In this document: piece by piece, positions 5,077 to 7,933 of the stretch | Layout of the letters: the number at the start of each line of letters is the position of its first letter | Numbering within the stretch: position 1 is the first letter of the stretch | Source of the DNA: JAFDZW01 sp038229915 | GTDB lineage: Bacteria > Bacteroidota > Ignavibacteria > Palsa-1295 | Length of the DNA: 7,933 nt | Direction: 5' to 3' | NCBI GenBank assembly: GCA_038229915.1 | Contig: JBBRNY010000110.1 | Location: forward strand, 1 to 7,933 | Notes under the pieces: model-generated | Database searches by the model: none | The model's input: the letters and a program-made list of their open reading frames with translations, nothing else | What the model was told of the DNA's origin: nothing | Translations under genes and position numbers: made by a program

Positions 5077-7933
5077 TTATTGCATTCTAATAGCTTTCAT
5101 ATAAGAGTCTGCTTTTACGGTTGTTCCATTTGCGTTGCTTGCGTTCTGCGCCCATTTAAATTGAATAGTACCTGCCGAAGATGCGGCACGGACGATCCCG
5201 GTAAACGAGATAATTGTTGGCACATTCGCAGCCACACTAATATTTTTTGCAACACCTGAAGCCGTTAGTTGGCCGCCATTGTCATTAGTTGCAGTTCCAT
5301 CGGAGACAGAGTTATACATGATTTTCATAATAGCTCCCGTCGGGATAGTAAAGGCACACTTGTAGTTCGGTGTGGTATTTGTGCATCTTACATCAAGTAC
5401 ACCGCTAATTTCCCAAGTTTCATTAGCATTAATCGTGAATGCAATGTCATTGTCATTCGTCAATGCGGCGGAGTTTGTAACAGTTTGATCCGCGGCTTTT
5501 ACATCATACTGAATACTACCAACCGGCCCAATTGTCTGACTCGCATTTGAACTTTCAACCAGCCACTGTGTACCAGTTGCGTCATAGATTAAGTTGACAA
5601 TTGGTTGTGTCCCTTTGAACGTAATATCAGCGTTGGCATTTGTCTCGATCCTATTTCCGGCAGTAGAGAGCGCGCTTGCATAAGCGAGCGTCATATCGTT
5701 TCCTGTGGTGTTGAGAATAGTTAAACGCTTACCATTACTTCCACCCGCAATGCCCGAAATAGTAAACGCTGCGGTCGGCCCTGTAATACGGGCAAAACTT
5801 GTATTCCCAGTAGCAATATTATTATTTGTACCGTTCGAGAGTGCAATAGCCGATGAACGAGTAGCATAGCCACCGTTAATATCGGCACTCACAGCAGGAT
5901 CGGTGGCATTGATACCTACATAATTATTACCGATAATACGTACAGCCTCGGTGAGCGAGCCCCCATTATCAACAGTTGAAAATGTCAGCGCCGCGCTTCT
6001 ACTGGCATGGGTTGCCGTCGTCCAGATGCTATTGATCGAAGCCATGTTCTGGTCATTGGTAGTAGTAGATTCACCTCTAAATAACATACCACTTCCAAAG
6101 CCTGCGGCAGGTGTTCCGGTCGAACGATGATTAAGTGCTAATAATGAAGTAACCGTCGCTGTAGCTCCATTGGTGTGGGTTACGTTTAAACGTACATCCG
6201 CAAGTGGTACTCCTTTATTTCCATCATCACCGATACCAACATTTCCACCCGAAAAGATCGAGACGTACTCAGAATCAGAAGTCCCGGTACGACGACGGAA
6301 ATTCATATGTTCTCCAGTAGGTACGGTACCTGAATTTGGAACGCCTGGTGTTCCTGTTACGTGAATATCCCACCAGCTATTCAATGCGTTACCTTGGTCA
6401 TCATTTGTGCCACCGACAAACTCCACAGCAGGATCGGTGCCACCAGCATTCGAATTAAATCGCCATACACGAAGTACGGCATTTGCATCGATCATATTAA
6501 ACACACGAGCACCAAACGTTGGGACGCTATTAAGGCGAGCTGTCGTTAATGCATCTCCAAAAGCAAAACGTCCACTACCGGCAGCAAAACTGCTTGTTCC
6601 TGCTCCCGCACCGAACAATAAATTTCCATTTATATCGAGTAACATACGAGTATTTGGTGCACTGGTAGCGCCCGACACAAAACGAATCGGCACATCATCA
6701 AGTGTACCAAGATAATTGCTGACATTATCGGTAAGACCACTATTACCAGTATAAAGCCAACCGCTCACACCACTAACGGCATAACAGACCCAACGTTGTT
6801 CTTGGGCACTATAAATAAAATTCGCGCTACCTGTCGATGGTACAGGAATATTTGCAATCGTACCCGTAATGATCCTATTCGCGGCTGTACTGCTTGCACT
6901 CTGATTAACGATCGTCATACTCTGATTTGAGCCATTATAGACCGTCAAGTGCTTACCATTGGCTCCGCCAACAATACCTGTGATCAATATCGGAGCACTA
7001 GCCGACTGAATACGAACCATTGCCATTTGATTACTCAAGCCATCAAAATTTATATTATTAACAGTCCCGGCAAGAGATGTGGTATAGTTATACTCTCTGG
7101 TTGCGAAGTCATTCGTTACATCAAGTGAGACTGCCGGCTGTGTATTTCCGATTCCTACATCGCCGCCATTAAAGAGAGCGGCAATATTATTAGCGGTATT
7201 TGTTGCACCCACTACATTCACATTGAGACCGATATTGTTCGAAGTCGATGCAACACCACTTCCCCACGATCCGCTTGATTGAATATCCAAACTGATCTTA
7301 TTGATCGCATTGGTCGCAGAAGTTGAAGTATTATTAAACAGACCACCAGTCGTCGCGACTATTTTTGCACCCGAGGTGAGCGCATGAAGCGTTGCAGTCG
7401 GAGTCGTACCTGCACCGATACTAATTCTGCTATTAGTATTATCCCAATACAAGTTTGCATTATCTTGTAAATTAGATGTAACACCTGGTCCGGGTCCCCA
7501 GAATGCAATTCGTGTTGCCGTGCCGGAGCCAGTAACAGTGCCGCTTCCGCCCGAAGCCCAACTTAAAATTCCAGCCGTTGTAGAACTCAATACTTGACCA
7601 CTTACAGTCGGAGCCGCGATAGGCAAAGTATAATTAAGATTCGTTGCACCTTGCGCACCGGCTTGTAAAGTTGTAACACCAGTACTCGTACCAAGAAAAC
7701 TGAATTGTGTACCAGGTTGGCTGAGTTGAAGATTACCTGCTGTGGTGATTCTAACTTTCTCACGAGTTAGTGCTGTTGCCCCTGTTCCAATAACAACATC
7801 CGTCGCATCGGTCGTACCTAAGAAATTTCCTGTTGTGCCGTTCCATGCTGTTAAACCGCTGTTACCAGTCAGTCCCCATGCATTAACATCTGAAGGTGTG
7901 AGTGTTCTAAATGTTGGGACTGCAGGTACACCA
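5077..7933 (-). CDS. C-terminal 951 residues of a large repetitive tail-fibre/adhesin-like surface protein (5' end beyond window)
   Basis: The frame is open from the right edge (first full codon at 7932) to the stop at 5077. A TTG at 7626 is not the start, because the reading continues upstream with the same repeat style. The protein is rich in Gly, Ala, Ser, Thr and Asn, low in charge, and made of degenerate beta-rich repeats of the sort seen in phage tail fibres and in long Bacteroidota surface proteins. Recurring units in the visible fragment are WGLTGNSGLT (19-28) and WLYTGNSGLT (392-401), each followed by an LGT-D motif; GQVLSSTTAGILSW (112-125); and ISIGAGTTP (170-178), VGIGNTQP (259-266), VGIGDDGN (565-572) and VGINATDP (672-679), the IG-x(n)-P motifs typical of tail-fibre stalks. 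Two diverged modules of about 125 residues lie at 259-387 and 672-794. The last 140 residues form a separate compact domain ending FKWAQNASNANGTTVKADSY plus seven residues, resembling C-terminal modules of tail fibres. No S74 chaperone and no type IX secretion sorting domain is visible. Its export route and role (adhesion, phage tail, matrix) are unknown. Confidence 0.85.
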   Translation of the reverse strand, partial: GVPAVPTFRTLTPSDVNAWGLTGNSGLTAWNGTTGNFLGTTDATDVVIGTGATALTREKVRITTAGNLQLSQPGTQFSFLGTSTGVTTLQAGAQGATNLNYTLPIAAPTVSGQVLSSTTAGILSWASGGSGTVTGSGTATRIAFWGPGPGVTSNLQDNANLYWDNTNSRISIGAGTTPTATLHALTSGAKIVATTGGLFNNTSTSATNAINKISLDIQSSGSWGSGVASTSNNIGLNVNVVGATNTANNIAALFNGGDVGIGNTQPAVSLDVTNDFATREYNYTTSLAGTVNNINFDGLSNQMAMVRIQSASAPILITGIVGGANGKHLTVYNGSNQSMTIVNQSASSTAANRIITGTIANIPVPSTGSANFIYSAQEQRWVCYAVSGVSGWLYTGNSGLTDNVSNYLGTLDDVPIRFVSGATSAPNTRMLLDINGNLLFGAGAGTSSFAAGSGRFAFGDALTTARLNSVPTFGARVFNMIDANAVLRVWRFNSNAGGTDPAVEFVGGTNDDQGNALNSWWDIHVTGTPGVPNSGTVPTGEHMNFRRRTGTSDSEYVSIFSGGNVGIGDDGNKGVPLADVRLNVTHTNGATATVTSLLALNHRSTGTPAAGFGSGMLFRGESTTTNDQNMASINSIWTTATHASRSAALTFSTVDNGGSLTEAVRIIGNNYVGINATDPAVSADINGGYATRSSAIALSNGTNNNIATGNTSFARITGPTAAFTISGIAGGSNGKRLTILNTTGNDMTLAYASALSTAGNRIETNANADITFKGTQPIVNLIYDATGTQWLVESSNASQTIGPVGSIQYDVKAADQTVTNSAALTNDNDIAFTINANETWEISGVLDVRCTNTTPNYKCAFTIPTGAIMKIMYNSVSDGTATNDNGGQLTASGVAKNISVAANVPTIISFTGIVRAASSAGTIQFKWAQNASNANGTTVKADSYMKAIRMQ
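5551..5919 (-). repeat. Protein-level repeat module, copy 2, in the surface-protein gene
   Basis: Residues 672-794 of the visible fragment run from VGINATDPAVSADI through YATR, ITGPTAAFTISGIAGGSNGK, RLTILNTTGNDMTLAYASA, GNRIETNANADI and NLIYDATGTQWLVES. They align segment by segment with copy 1 at 6772-7158. The DNA copies have diverged widely, so this is an old protein-module duplication rather than a recent DNA repeat. Confidence 0.75.
6670..6759 (-). repeat. WxxTGNSGLT / LGT-D repeat unit, downstream copy
   Basis: Residues 392-421 of the visible fragment, WLYTGNSGLTDNVSNYLGT followed by LDDVPIRFVSG, match the unit at 7780-7878. It directly follows module copy 1. Confidence 0.6.
6772..7158 (-). 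repeat. Protein-level repeat module, copy 1, in the surface-protein gene
   Basis: Residues 259-387 of the visible fragment run from VGIGNTQPAVSLDV through FATR, IQSASAPILITGIVGGANGK, HLTVYNGSNQSMTIVNQSA, ANRIITGTIANI and NFIYSAQEQRWVCYA. The matching order of motifs in copy 2 (GI-GG-NGK-LT, NRI, then a YxAxxxxW ending) shows a duplicated domain. Confidence 0.75.
7780..7878 (-). repeat. WxxTGNSGLT / LGT-D repeat unit, upstream copy
   Basis: Residues 19-51 of the visible fragment, WGLTGNSGLTAWNGTTGNF followed by LGTTDATDVVIGTG, match the unit at 6670-6759. Further copies probably lie in the missing N-terminal part. Confidence 0.6.

Noticed and set aside
5892..6440. A near-identical 16-base stretch (CACAGCAGGATCGGTG) occurring near 5890 and near 6424.
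   Set aside because: It encodes the short motif TDPAV twice within the repetitive surface protein, so it is explained by protein repeats and is not a mobile or att site.
5077..7626. Start of the surface-protein gene at the TTG at 7626.
   Set aside because: The frame is open to the window edge, and the upstream 102 codons contain the same repeat motifs (WGLTGNSGLT, LGTTD), so the true start lies outside.

Overview
The window reads as a piece of a bacterial chromosome, most likely from the Bacteroidota/Chlorobiota side of the tree (Kapabacteria- or Ignavibacteria-like). This is inferred. Almost no start codon has a Shine-Dalgarno sequence, one upstream region carries a TAnnTTTG-type promoter box, a dispersed-repeat motif sits between two convergent genes, and the right edge is filled by a large tail-fibre-like surface protein of a kind common in those lineages. 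No tRNA, rRNA, CRISPR array, transposase or integrase is visible.

Layout, left to right. (1) Positions 1-220, minus: the N-terminus of an exported protein with a signal peptide, cut by the window edge. (2) 267-346: two stem-loops in tandem that read as minus-strand terminators. (3) 371-1348, minus: an unrecognised protein with four predicted membrane segments. (4) 1349-1566: a divergent control region with a candidate promoter in each direction, two hairpins and a 13-bp direct repeat. (5) 1567-2334, plus: a full-length tandem-domain MazG nucleoside triphosphate pyrophosphohydrolase. (6) 2335-2445: a convergent gap containing a dispersed-repeat-like motif. (7) 2446-2787, minus: a CsaA-type tRNA-binding-fold protein. 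(8) 2877-5073, plus: a two-gene unit with a 1-nt gap, made of a D-Ala-D-Ala-ligase-like ATP-grasp enzyme and a class A FAD monooxygenase of the salicylyl-CoA 5-hydroxylase / VioD type. (9) 5077-7933, minus: the C-terminal 951 residues of a repetitive tail-fibre or adhesin-like protein that runs off the right edge.

The genes do not form one obvious system. MazG and CsaA are housekeeping (nucleotide-pool cleaning; chaperone or tRNA-fold protein). The most distinctive element is the ATP-grasp/monooxygenase pair, whose 1-nt spacing suggests coupled expression and possibly consecutive steps on one small molecule or peptide; the substrate cannot be read from the sequence. The surface protein is built from degenerate repeats, with two diverged copies of a module of about 125 residues, and ends in a compact domain resembling C-terminal modules of phage tail fibres.

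Four gene starts were set by conserved N-termini rather than by the longest open frame (1348, 2787, 3946, and an open 5' end for the right-edge gene).
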